DNA from: Mytilus californianus
Taxonomy: Eukaryota > Mollusca > Bivalvia > Mytilida > Mytilidae
Direction: 5' to 3'
Assembly (NCBI RefSeq): GCF_021869535.1
Contig: NW_026262690.1
Span: 14,285,001-14,349,000 of the forward strand
DNA length: 64,000 nt
The notes below the pieces were generated by a model. It made no database searches. It was not told where the DNA came from and saw only the letters and a program-made list of their open reading frames with translations. Numbering within the stretch: position 1 is the stretch's first letter; every line of letters begins with the position of its first letter. Shown here piece by piece: positions 24,591 through 37,000 of the stretch. The translations under genes and the position numbers were made by a program.

Positions 24591-25160
24591 CCCGCCGCAG
24601 CAAAGGGGGTATTAAGCTTTACCCTTGTCCATCCGTCGGTACGTCTGTTACGTCCCAAAGTTTGTTTCCGTTCTCTATGCCTTGACCAAATGTTACTAAA
24701 CATATACACAATGATTTTAACCACAAAACACACATCAAGTATTAATTTTGGAGACTCACTTTAACAGTTCTAGAGTTATACCCCTTTTCAAATGGAAAAC
24801 TTGATGAATTTTTCGTTTCCATTCTCCAACTTTAGTTTGCCTCAACTTAATGTTATGAAACTTGTATACAATGCTTATTACCACAAAACACAGATCAAGT
24901 TTGAATATTGGTAGCGTCACTTTAACTGTTCAAGTGTTATGCCCGTTTACAAATGAAAAATATTTTCGTTTCTGTTCTCCAACTTAAATTTGCCTCAACC
25001 AAATGTTATTAAACTTATACACAATACTTATTACCATAAAACTCAGATCAAGTACACATTTGGGTAGCGTCACTTTTACCGTTCTTCAGTTATGTCCTTT
25101 TATAACTTTATATGATATACAAGCGCGGGCATCATCTGTGTCCCATGGACACATTCCAAA
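24590..25160 (+). repeat. Dispersed repeat with three internal modules of about 180 bp
   Basis: Opens CCCGCCGCAGCAAAGGGGGT. Three successive modules share CAATGCTTATTACCACAAAA-like and GGTAGCGTCACTTTAAC-like stretches at intervals of roughly 180 bp. Confidence 0.65.
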
Positions 25161-27520
25161 TTTATTTCATATCATATTACTCCTTTAGTAAACCAGAAGT
25201 AAAACCCCAATTCAAGACCAATAAATTTACAGATGTTGAGACTACAATTATTAAGTAGAAATGATTATTCACCTGTATACCTGCTTACAATACCAACGAA
25301 GATAAGTCAATTAAAGATTTTAATAGGAGTCATGATATTAGCATGCATTCAGCATATATTTATTTTGTACGATTTATGTATGTTGTTATTTTTATAAACA
25401 TTGTACTAAGCCGTTTCAATGCAGCAACTATATATGATTCAAATGACAAGGAATATTGCGGTTTACTTAAGAGAGAATTTGGCCAGTATCATGACTGAGT
25501 ACTCTGTTTAGAAGTAGTAATTTGATTCCTTGCAATGAACTCAATTCATTGTTAAATATTATATATGAAATTTCATTTGTTAACTGACTGCACATGTTCT
25601 TTTTGAACTGTCGAGTAATATTCTTAAAGCACTGTGCATCATATTAAACACTTCTGTCAGCATAAGCTCTTTAAAACAAGATGTAGTCACTTCATATGTG
25701 ATTTATCCATTTTATTTCTATTTCAATAAAAAAAGGATTTAGTTGTTAGGTATCAAATACATGAGTGCTTAATTATAAACTACCAGACGCCTAACTGCAA
25801 TATGATGCAATGTGCTTTTCAAACCTGTTTTATAACCCTATGTGCTACATACTGAAGAGTCCTGAGCACAAATGGTCATTCATTAATGTTTATTTAAAGA
25901 ACGAAACTTGCAAGGCCAAACAGACTTCAAAAATCTCCATTGTTCAATTTTATTATAGTTTGGAAAATCAATTTACCACATTAGAATGCTGTTCTATAAC
26001 TTCATCATTTATATCTTTATCTTGATAACAAAAATTTCAACACCAATCCTGCACTGCCTTCCCCGTTTGAAATTCACTTTTACTATCTATAGAAATGCAT
26101 TTGACATTTAATTTAAATAATGTCAACAAGGCCTTGGAAGTCTAGGTACAACAAAAGTTCAAAGATAAAAACTAAGATAAAACAAACAAAAAAGTATATA
26201 TGGTGTACTACTTATTTGACCTGTCAATTTATAACTATTTTGATCTGAGCGTCACTGATGAGTCTTATGTAGACGAAAAACGCGTCTGGCGTATAAAATT
26301 ATAAGCCTGGTACCTTTGATAACAAATTATATCCATGATTGCTACAACCATGGAACATACTTCAACAGAGAACACTACAAATAGTGCATACAAACAGTTT
26401 AGAAAAAAACGTATTACACATTTAAACTGATATCAATCTTACAAAGACCCCAACGAAAGAATTTTTGTTATTGATACTAAGTAGTAAGATATGTTTTACA
26501 TAAACTCACTCTCCCGATTACCAAAAAAAGTAAAAGCATAATTTAATACAACACAACATTCAAAATTGAATAAAAGGAAAACTGCATAAGTAAATATAAT
26601 AATACACAATGTCACTGCCATCATGTATTATTTGTGAAGTTCGTGTAATGATCTATTTGAGGAAAAAGACGAAATCCTTGCCCATCTACTTTTTGTTCAG
26701 ATACTGATGAAGTTAAACAAAGTCTGAGTAGCATCTGCTAGCTAGCTCTCGCATATCGTATGAGATGATCCATTATCATCTTATATATGATTAATCGTTC
26801 AATTTTTTGAACATTGTTGAAGATTTTTCACACATTCCTTACAAGGAATAAGAACACTTTCACTGTATCAATATGTTTTCGTAGTAAATTTTCTTATTAT
26901 TACAATAGAACGAGAAAATGCTATCATTATATATAATTTTGTTCTTCTAACTTACACATATGACTTTGTGTAAAATGTATGACAATGTTTAGTTATCATA
27001 ATAATTTGGCTTTCTTGATATTCATAAATTATGTTATTTTAGTGGAAAAGAATGATTAAGACGTAAGATAGAACGAAATATAATTTATTCTTTGAGTCAC
27101 CTCGCCCTATTGGTTTCCTGTAAGAAAAAAAATAAAAATTTAAGAATTGTTCAGGTCATATGCATAATTTCGGTGTATAATAGATTACTCAGTTTAAATT
27201 AAACATGGAGTATGTTAAAAGGACAATTCCTCCATATCTTTTCGTTTTGGCAATTCGGGCAGAACTTTTTAATGGTTTCACTAACCAGCATATTGTCATA
27301 CGCCAAAAACTAGGCCAGATATTATAAGTTACTAACATAAATGTAAATTCTGCTTTAAGATGATTCACAAAAGTCTAAGTTGTGTTATTTCTGGTTTCCA
27401 TTGATTCAAACTATTTGCATTTATGATTTGCGTAATCAATTCTGTAGTATTACAGTACATGTGTACATCATGTGATTCTAATTTGGTTAATGAACATAAC
27501 TGCTTATATTTGTAGTATTT
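25160..27520. other. Intergenic region downstream of mfp-4
   Basis: AT-rich; contains a D4 repeat fragment at 26249-26330 (starting GTCACTGATGAGTCTTATGT). Otherwise nothing recognised. Confidence 0.5.
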
Positions 27521-27523
27521 CCT

Positions 27524-27529
27524 TTTATT
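27524..27529 (-). terminator. Candidate poly(A) signal of mfp-4
   Basis: AATAAA on the minus strand, about 76 nt past the mfp-4 stop codon. It is the nearest canonical hexamer in the right place. Inferred from sequence only. Confidence 0.5.
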
Positions 27530-27604
27530 TTATGTATAAATGGATTGAAAAGATATAACGAAATGTATAAATGAAAAAGAATTTTACCAGATTACTGATA
27601 TTGA

Positions 27605-28488
27605 TCAATACGCATATCCTTCATTATAACTTCCTTGGTCCGACAAAGCTGAAACTTTTTCATTATAACCTCCTCCATTAGATAACACTGGAACTTTTTC
27701 ATTATAACTTCCTTGGTTAGACACAACTGAAACTTTTTCATTGAAAACTGGACCATCGTATGATACTTTGCTCTTCATCGCATTTTCATGCTGTAGATTT
27801 ATGTCTTCCTTTTCACTCAAGTGCCGTTTATGTTGGATTTCGCGTTCGATGGTTTGTTGTTTGTGTTGAAGTGCAGACTGCAATAGGTTTTTTGTTGCGT
27901 GGTTATTAAGTTTTTCAATGTGTCTATTTGATACGTCTTTCAAATGCTGGATGTGTTTACCAATTGCTTTGTTAATACCATAAAGGTGATTCTTAGCAAC
28001 TCCTTGTACTCGTACAATGTGACTGTTTGCTGTATCGCCGATATCGTTGACATGATCATCTGCAGTCTGAGCAATAGCGTTGACATGATCATCTGCGGTC
28101 TGTGCAATGGCGTTGACATGATCATCTGCAGTCTGCGCAATGTCGTTGACATGATCATCAGCAGTCTGACCAATATTGTTGACATGATCATATGCAGTCT
28201 GACCAATATCGTTGACATGATCATCAGCAATCTGAGCAACATCGTTGACATGGTGATGTGCAGTCTGTGCAATGTTCTTGACATGATTATCTGCAGTCTG
28301 CGCTATGTTGTCGACATGAACATCTGCAATTGGAGCAACGTCATTATAATGAGTATCTGCAAAGTCGTTGATATCACCATCTGTAGACTGCGCAATGTCA
28401 TTGACATGATCATTTGCAATCTGTTCAATGTTGTTGTCCGGATGTAAATCATTATTCAGATCAGAACGGAATGAAGTACTATGATGAC
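27605..28488 (-). CDS. mfp-4: mfp-4 exon 5 (Asp-rich hendecapeptides, C-terminus)
   Basis: An 884-nt terminal exon after a TTGTTTCAG acceptor. It begins GHHSTSFRSDLNNDLHP and has about 16 eleven-residue units (DDHVNDIAQTA, DDHVNAIAQTA, YDHVNNIGQTA), with the later units losing Asp and gaining Lys/Arg. Then come QHKQQTIEREIQHKRHLSEK and three SYNEKV-type repeats ending GYAY and TGA. The long frame contains no in-frame ATG, so it is hidden from ATG-based gene finding. Confidence 0.93.
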
Positions 28489-31035
28489 CTGAAACAAAAC
28501 AAAACGTTTATAACAAATATACTGAACTCCAAGATAAATTCAAAAAGAGAGAAGTCTTTTAAAATTGACAACACCAAACATTTGACTATATCAACGACGG
28601 AACGACCAGAAAACAACTTATATCTGACATGATACAGACATTTTCCGAAAAAAATTGTGGATTTAACCTAGTTTTATACCTAGTTCAAACTTCCACGACA
28701 GCATTGTGTGAGCAACTCCAATAGACATAATTGGTTAACGTGACCATTATTTGGCTGTCAAAGCAGTGTAAACACAACACAACTAAGTTTAATAATCCAA
28801 ACAAACATACAATTAAATCTAAAAAAGACGCCAACAACAAAACTTCTGTGGTTGATGGTACAGTACGGTAAAACATGACTTTCTCGATAAATACAGATTA
28901 AGTTAACAAATAAGAATTAGGGTGTTCAAAATGCAAGTAACACTATAAAAATTTCATGATTCTGAATCGCCACTCTAAATTCACATGTATCAGGAACGCA
29001 CAAAAACACACCGAGAAATTGAATAATATGCATTTCTATTCAATGGTAATTGGTAGCAAATAATTACTTACAATAGCTTGCAATTATCACCTCTTTTCAA
29101 ATACATGTAATACAAAAAATTAGCTTACTTACATACACCTTATTTAATTTCGCTTACTATGACGGTGTAATGTGTTAATGTTGTCTCACTGATCTTTGCA
29201 CCAGTTTTTATTTCTCTTAATTCATAAATATTTTGAAATAGGAACTTTTCCTTAACTTATGACAATATCATTTGGTGTTTTTATCAGAGAGAATATATGT
29301 ACCAATAGAAACAGCGGTCAAAGTTGTTAAATGGTAAATGACTTGAAATCAAAACAGGAAATCTATTCGAGATACGTTTTTATTATCATTTTTCGAATTG
29401 TCACTAGTGAAATGTTGACTTGTTACATGCAGTTGTCTCCTATCAAATTAAAAGGAGTTGCCTTATGCTTGTCAATGGTAAATATAGTACTAGATTTCTC
29501 CCTTAAGATATCACCAGCCCAAAAATGGCATTGATGTGATCATGTTTATAAGTTAAAACTGGTAACAAAACTTTGAACTTTTCGCAAAACTAAGAACTTC
29601 TACCCCCGGAAGAGATTCACTTAGCTGTATTTGATAAAAACTTTGGGAATTTTGGGTCGTCAACGCTATTCAACTTCGAACTTGATTTGGCCTTTTAACT
29701 TGTTGTATTCGACCGTCACTGATGAGTTGTTTGTAGACGAAACGTGCGTCTGGCATATAAAACTATTAGCCTGGTATCTTTGGCGTGTTATTTTATAACC
29801 ATTGGGTCGATGCCACTGATGGTGGAGGTTTCATACCCGAGGTTATCATCAGCTCAGTAGTCAGCACTTCTGTGTTGACATCAAATATTATTCATATGGT
29901 CATAACTATAAAGTAATTGTTAACAAAACTTTAAATTGTTCAAACAACGTAGGATTTTCTATCCCAGGAATAGATTATCCTATCAGTACTTGGCAATATT
30001 TTTTCGGAATTTTGTGTCCTCAATGGTATTCAACTATTTGATTTGTCCTTTTAACTTTTTTATTCGCGCGTCACTTGTAAACATAACATGTCTGGCTGTC
30101 TTTGAGGAATTTTTTATTATATGATTATGTCACTAAAAATAAGTCCTACAACTTACACGAGTTCAAAAGCTTTGGTCAATTATGACATCCAAAGTATGCA
30201 TCATATAATTTAGAATTGATGCAGATACATGCCAAATATCAAAAACCTTTATTAAAAGATAAGAATATAAGGGCACGATCATGTTATATAGCAGTCGATT
30301 TGGATGTCAAAGATCTCATATAAAGAATTATGCTCTATACCACTTTTTTATGTGATTTGCCAATTGACTAAATATCAAACCCTTCGTCGAAAGAAACAAA
30401 ACAAGTTCTGAAATATCAGTATAACATCAGGCAAATCATTATTTGTCGTTTTTCCTTGAAAACCTGCTGGAAGATTGGATTTTTTGTTTTGTTTCATGAG
30501 CTCACTACTGCCAATGAAGTTTCTTTATGCATTATTTTGTGTAACGTATCAATTGAGACATCCTTTAATGAAACAGAAGGTTTGTAAGCAGGATCTACTT
30601 ACCCTTCCGGTGCACCTGAGATCACCCCTGGTTTTTGGTGCGGTAGGTGTTGATCAGTCTTTAGTTTTCTATGTTGTGTACTGTTGTTTGTCTTTTGGTT
30701 CTTTTCTTTTTCTGCCATGGCGTTGTCAGTTTATTTTCGACTTACGAGTTTGAATGTCTCTTTTGTTATTATTGTAAATGACAATTTGACAACGGGAAAA
30801 CTTCAAATGTGCAAACCTTTGCACTCATTATATGAGATATCTTATCAGTAATTTAATTGTTTTTACAGAAATGGGTATTTCTCCTTTTTTGCACTTTTTT
30901 CTTAGTAATGTTTGTTTTTCTGAGGTTTGCAGGCAAATTGTGACGTTGAAAATTTTGAATTTAGAATGTGGCTGGGAAAAGATATGGACAATTTGTAGAT
31001 CAGACAAAGTTTGATGAAATACCAGTGTTTTTGTT

Positions 31036-31072
<37 letters not shown>

Positions 31073-34000
31073 CTATTTTCAGAAATGTTACTCGTTTGAG
31101 AGAATTGCAAGCACGTTAAGATTATCGTCGTCTTTGATTGTAAAATATCAGAAAAACAATCGGTTTAGATCGCTTATAAAATGTGCAAATATTTTTACAA
31201 ATTTGCACATTTTAAGACTTTTAAGACTTTTCATTTAGATAAAGATAATAATGTCATTTATCTCATTATTTCGAATATTTTTACAAATATATACTCTGTT
31301 TGTTCGATTCAAATTATTTTCGTAGCAATGAAAATGGACGATAAATCAGAGGATTTAAGTAGTTTAAGACATGTACAGTAAATTTACTTATTTTGTTTTG
31401 TAGCAAGAAAAAGATTGCGTTGACCCAAATGTTTCTCTTTTATTTTTCCAAAGCACATCATAAGAACAATCTAATCATCCTATTCTAAATTGTGACATTT
31501 TGAATTAGTTTGAATTTACATATCAGCTGGTGCATGCATTGCAGGTGATGCATGCATGACAGGAGACGCTTGCCTTGTCGAAACACCCGTTGTCGCTTCT
31601 CTTGGAATACATTCCCTCTGTTTTTGTTTGTTTCCTTCATTTGTCTCTTATTAGTCGATTAACGAGATTTAAGCGTCGGCGTGCTGCTGTCGCCTTAATT
31701 TATCATGTATTATTAAACATTCCACCAGTGTCCTTTTTAATAACACTAAAGTATTTTTGTTTTCCCTTTCATAAAATTTACAAAAATTGATAATTCAGTA
31801 CAATCTGTCGCTTAATTAAAAAAAAGCTCTACTTTTTTTTTTTTTTATGAAAAAATTTGATATACACTACATTTAACAAAGGTATAAAACAAATCTTTTG
31901 CAAAAAATTAAGACCCCAACCTTAAGAGTTTAACATTGAAGATCTTGTCGGAGTTCTAATGGACTAACAGCAGACTGTGTGGCCTTCATATGAGATACTG
32001 TATCGTTCTCACATCATTTTTCATAGACGTTATGAATGTCATTAATTATTATGAACGCAAATCATATATGTTTTCATATGCAGATTGTTACGATTGAAAG
32101 CGCACATTTGAATGCTTGATGACATGAGATAATCATTTGACCAAAAATGCTCTTGTGTTCGATAAAAAAAATGTAAAATGCATTATCTTGCAATCAGCCA
32201 ACTATTGAACAAATAATAGCTGCAAAATTTAATTTTTGCTATATTTGTACTTCTACAAATAAAGTTTCCGGTTCCTTGTTGAGCAAGCGGTAATGTGATT
32301 TTTTTTTTGCGTAACAGTTCATTTTAGAGTCCTCTTCACGGTCCGCGTTTGAACTAAGACGATTTCTATGTAAAAGTAGAGACAACTATTTAAGTGCCGG
32401 ATGTAATTTCAAGATAAAAACAATAACATGTACATTATTGGAAACATTATATGTATTTTTACTCGCTACGAAACAGGAGAAAAGCTCGGCGAGCATCTCG
32501 TTTTATCCTGTTTCTAAAGCTCATACAAATCAATTTTATATTTTCTGACATTGTACAAATATTGTACAATTATAACTACAACTTGCAAGTAAACTTATAA
32601 TTGCCTTTAATTGCTTACATCCACTTCATTTTAACTTTGGTGGATAGTTGTCTCATTAGCAATCATACCACATCTCCTTATTTTTATATTGTAGTTTTGT
32701 TTAGGACGCTGTGATATTGACAGTGCAAAATATTATCATTTGTTCCAATGACTTTTTACTGTTCATAGAAAGATTAAATGTTAAAAAAGTTATCAACACT
32801 AATGGTTTTCTATCACAAGGTAGAGACATGTTCTTACCAAATTATCAAATATACCGGGCTTATAATTTTGTATACACCATGCACGTTTCGTGTACATTAG
32901 ACTCATCAGTAGCATTCGATATAAATTAGTTGTGAAGCCAAATCAAATACGAACATCGAAAACAATAGATTTGGCACATTTCCAGGAGTGCAATTATTTG
33001 CATTCGTTGAGCGCCTATGATGAGTCTTCTGATCATGAAACGTTCTGTCGCATAACATTAAAATCTTGGTATCTTTGATAAAAACTAGATTGATACACAT
33101 ATTGGTGGATGTTTTGTTAAATTGTAGCAAGCACTCCTGTGTTGATGTCAAATATCAATTTTAGGTTATTGTTTGTTATTTTACTGTTTATCAAATGATT
33201 TGATCCTAGGAGACGATGTGAATTTGTTTATCCCAGATTTATGAATCTGTGTACTTGAATTAGCGTTTGACAGTTCTGATTCGAGAACATACTATAAGTA
33301 TGATTTTATGTAGACGAAACGCGTGTTTGCCGTGTTAAATTAAAAGCCTGGTATTTTTATGATTTCCACAAATAATAATGTTTTTGAGAATTGATAACCT
33401 GAACAATGACATTGTTTTGTTGACTGTGAGAAAACAGCCTAAACTAAGTATACCTTGAATAACCGTAAATAGATGTTGGTTTCCTAACTGCACAAAACAT
33501 TCGTTGCTGTCACCGTATGATTCAAGACATTCCTGCCAAAGAGTCATAAATCTTCTTCGACCACCACTTAGACGGTATGCTAAATAGAATTCGAAAATAC
33601 AAATTATTCAGTTTTGAAATGTTAAGAAATACGCAGTTATTAAATTCTTTGCACATTAATTTAATTACTGCAAAAACAGCAATACATAGGTCAATTTGTT
33701 TAATTGGCAGTACCAAATTTATACATCAGATGCGCATTTCGACAATCGATTTCTCTTCGGTGATGAAGATAAAAATCCAAAACCGTATACAAACGTTAAA
33801 AAGTACAACAATTACTAAAACAAGGAAGCAGAGCTATGAACTAGGGAGACACATTCCATTAATTTAAAATGTCATTCCAGTCATTTATGATCTCAGTGTA
33901 TTGTGGTTGCAAATGAACACTACATTGAATGAAACGTGGTATACCTTCAGTTACCATATACCTTCAGTTACCAGCCTTTTTATTTTGTTTTTCTGATCTT

Positions 34001-37000
34001 ATCTTTTCGTTTTTGTCCCAATTAAACATATGTTGTCAGCATTATTTTGATACCAATCTTTCATAAACATTAAAGTAAGATAATTCATTGTAGAAAATAT
34101 ATCCAAAGAAATGAATAGATTGGTTTTTAGATTAACAAAAGTACGATAACAGCCATTATTTGGCCTCTGAAATTATGTTAGTTTTATTGAAAAATGAATA
34201 GGTAAATATAAACTGGACTGTTTAGTGCAGAAAGGTCAAATGGGTTGTCACTGTGAAATGTGAAATTGGCTTTATTGAGCCTCGTATTGAGCTAAAATAA
34301 CAATTTACACATAGTTGTTGACAAAATAACAACCACCTTACCCAAAATGATTTTACACACATTAACATCTGGATGAAAATACATCTTGTAGTAAAATATC
34401 GGAGGTAAACAGTCCATAAGATAACGCAGTCAGTTAAATTGTAATTAAAATTCCCCCGAAGGCAGTACTAATAAAAAGGATCGATTTGGATTTGTACGCT
34501 ATGGCCATTAAAAACGTTTCAACATCATGGCAGCAACAGCATAAAGGCGATAAAATTTTCAAGGTTTTCGTTATTTTCGAAAATTTTCGTTAGACACAAT
34601 AAAGCTAAGGAGTATACGACTGTGCGAAAAGTTGTATACCTGATTTCCGAAAAGTGTAAAAATAAATCACCTTCGGAGACTCATCAGGTAGCACTTGTCT
34701 CATATGTTCAAAGCATTTTTAAATATCCAGCCATTATCCCTACTGTATATGGCATAATGTTCTTTAAATGTACAATGTAGACCTAATACAAAGGATTTTC
34801 AATGAGATCAAATATTTGTAAAATGAATTACTTACTGTTTCCTCCGAAGTAAATGATGCCATGTCTTATTCTCAAATTGACATCTGTCCCATCATCATTG
34901 AAATTTCCCTCAAAAACGTGTGTGTGGACATGCCTATGAACAGCAGCTTGGTGGCTGTGAATATGTCTATGAGCAATAAGATGCCTGTGAACATGTCGGT
35001 GTACAACTTGATGTCTGTGAACATGTCGGTGTAGAATTTGATGTCTGTGAACATGGCTGTGTACAACATTGTGTTTGTGGACATGGCTATGAACAACTCG
35101 ATGTTTGTGAACATGGCTGTGAACAACGTGATGACTGTGAACATGCCTGTGTAGAACGTGATGCTTGTGAACATGTTGGTGTTCAACGCGATGTTTGTGC
35201 ACATGTTTATGTAGAACGCGATGACTGTGAACATGCTTGTGTACAACGTGATGCTTGTGAACATGTTTGTGTAAAACACGATGCTTGTGCACATGTTTAT
35301 GTAGAACACGATGCATGTGAACATGTCCATGTAAAACTTGATGTTTGTGGAGATGTTTATGAAGAACACGATGTTTGTGAACATGCTTATGTAGCACGCG
35401 ATGCGTGTGAACATGTCCATGTAAAACTTGATGCTTGTGGAGATGTTTATGTAGAACGCGATGCGTGTGAATATGTCCATGTAAAACTTGATGTTTGTGG
35501 AGATGTTTATGTAGAACACGATGTTTGTGAACATGTTTATGTAGAACACGGTGCGTGTGAACATGTCCATGTAAAACTTGATGTTTGTGGAGATGTTTAT
35601 GTAGAACGCGATGGTTGTGGACATGCTTATGTAGAACTTGATGCCTGTGAACATGGCCATGTAAAACTTGATGTTTGTGGAGATGTTTATGTAGAACGCG
35701 ATGGTTGTGGACATGCTTATGTAGAACGCGATGCCTGTGAACATGGCCATGTAATACATTGTGTCTGTGAACATGTCTATGTAAAACGCGATGCCTGTGA
35801 ACATGTCCATGTAAAACGCTATGTCTATGAACATGGTTATGTAGAACGCGATGTCTGTGAACATGCCCATGTAAAACACGATGCCTGTGAAGATGCCGAT
35901 GAAGAACGCGATGCCTGTGAACATGCCCATGTAAAACACGATGCCTGTGAACATGCCGATGAAGAACGCGATGTCTGTGAACATGCCCATGTAGGACGCG
36001 ATGTCTGTGCATTATCCTGTGTGAAACGCGATGCATGTGAACATGTCCATGTAAAACGCTATGTCTGTGAACGTGTCTATGTAAAAGGTGATGTCCGTGA
36101 ACATGACTATGTCTGTGGAAACTAATAGCTCTTTCATAATACCTCCTGTGTCCAATATTAGCGTAACCTATTAATATATATATATATATATAGATATACA
36201 AATACTTACTGACAAATGCCAAAACTAGATTATCAGGGTGTCAAACTCTCACAAACATCTCCTTAATCCAACTTTAAATGGGTTATACAAGGAATCCATA
36301 CAATGGTGCAATAGTAGAAATGCTGAAAACTTTCTAATATATTTACCTTTATTCTAGTTTACTTTCAGCTAAAGTATTGATATAAATGTTTAGTTGCTCA
36401 GTCTTTAGTTTCATATGTAGTATTTTGTGGACTTGTTTGTTATTTCGTCTTTTTTCGTTTTTTTTTTTGTTTGTTATGGCGTTGTCAGTTTATCTCGACT
36501 TATGAATTTTGATGTCTCCATAGTGTCTGTCGTCTCTTTTTATACTAACACTAACATTGTTGTAACTCATGGGCGAATAACAATTTAATAAGATATTTTG
36601 ACGAAACTATTTACCGGTATATCTGTGTAGATTCCTACTACAAAAGAATTATCTCCCCATTACGCGTATTGTTTTTTTCGGTGAAAATAAAAACTGGTAG
36701 CTATTTTAGAAATGACAAACTGTCATGAAAGCTTTTTGAAAACCGGTAATGAAAACAATCTTTACAAATTTGGTGTGTCCGATGCGCTTTTCTAAATTTA
36801 CCTTTATTGGGAACGTTTAAATCTAAATACGTCAAATCGAAGAATGTATAAGTTTTTGAAAAAGTGTTTTTGAGTTGTGTAACCAAATTGACGTTAATAG
36901 AACAGTCGAATCAATCTTAGGTCATCTTTGCATGAGGGTGTTTAACTAAATTATATCCCTATTGCATCACTACAATACCTATTTGTAATTTTGAAGGACA

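Larger units (their letters stand above)
28489..33453 (-). other. mfp-4 intron 4 with repeats
   Basis: 5 kb intron. It holds a D3 copy (28505-28720), D4 copies (29545-30120), D2 (30590-30780), a long poly(T) at 31040-31070, and D4-like pieces at 32870-33360. No additional exon with the family motifs was found in it. Confidence 0.65.

Noticed and set aside
27940-28447. Open frames on both strands reading DMIICSL and MIMST repeats
   Set aside because: Alternative frames of the Asp-rich hendecapeptide exon of mfp-4, not separate genes.
34872-35990. Second minus-strand frame (Met/Phe/Thr/Ile-rich) within mfp-4 exon 3
   Set aside because: Frame-shifted reading of the decapeptide array. The true frame is fixed by splice phase and the conserved exon end.
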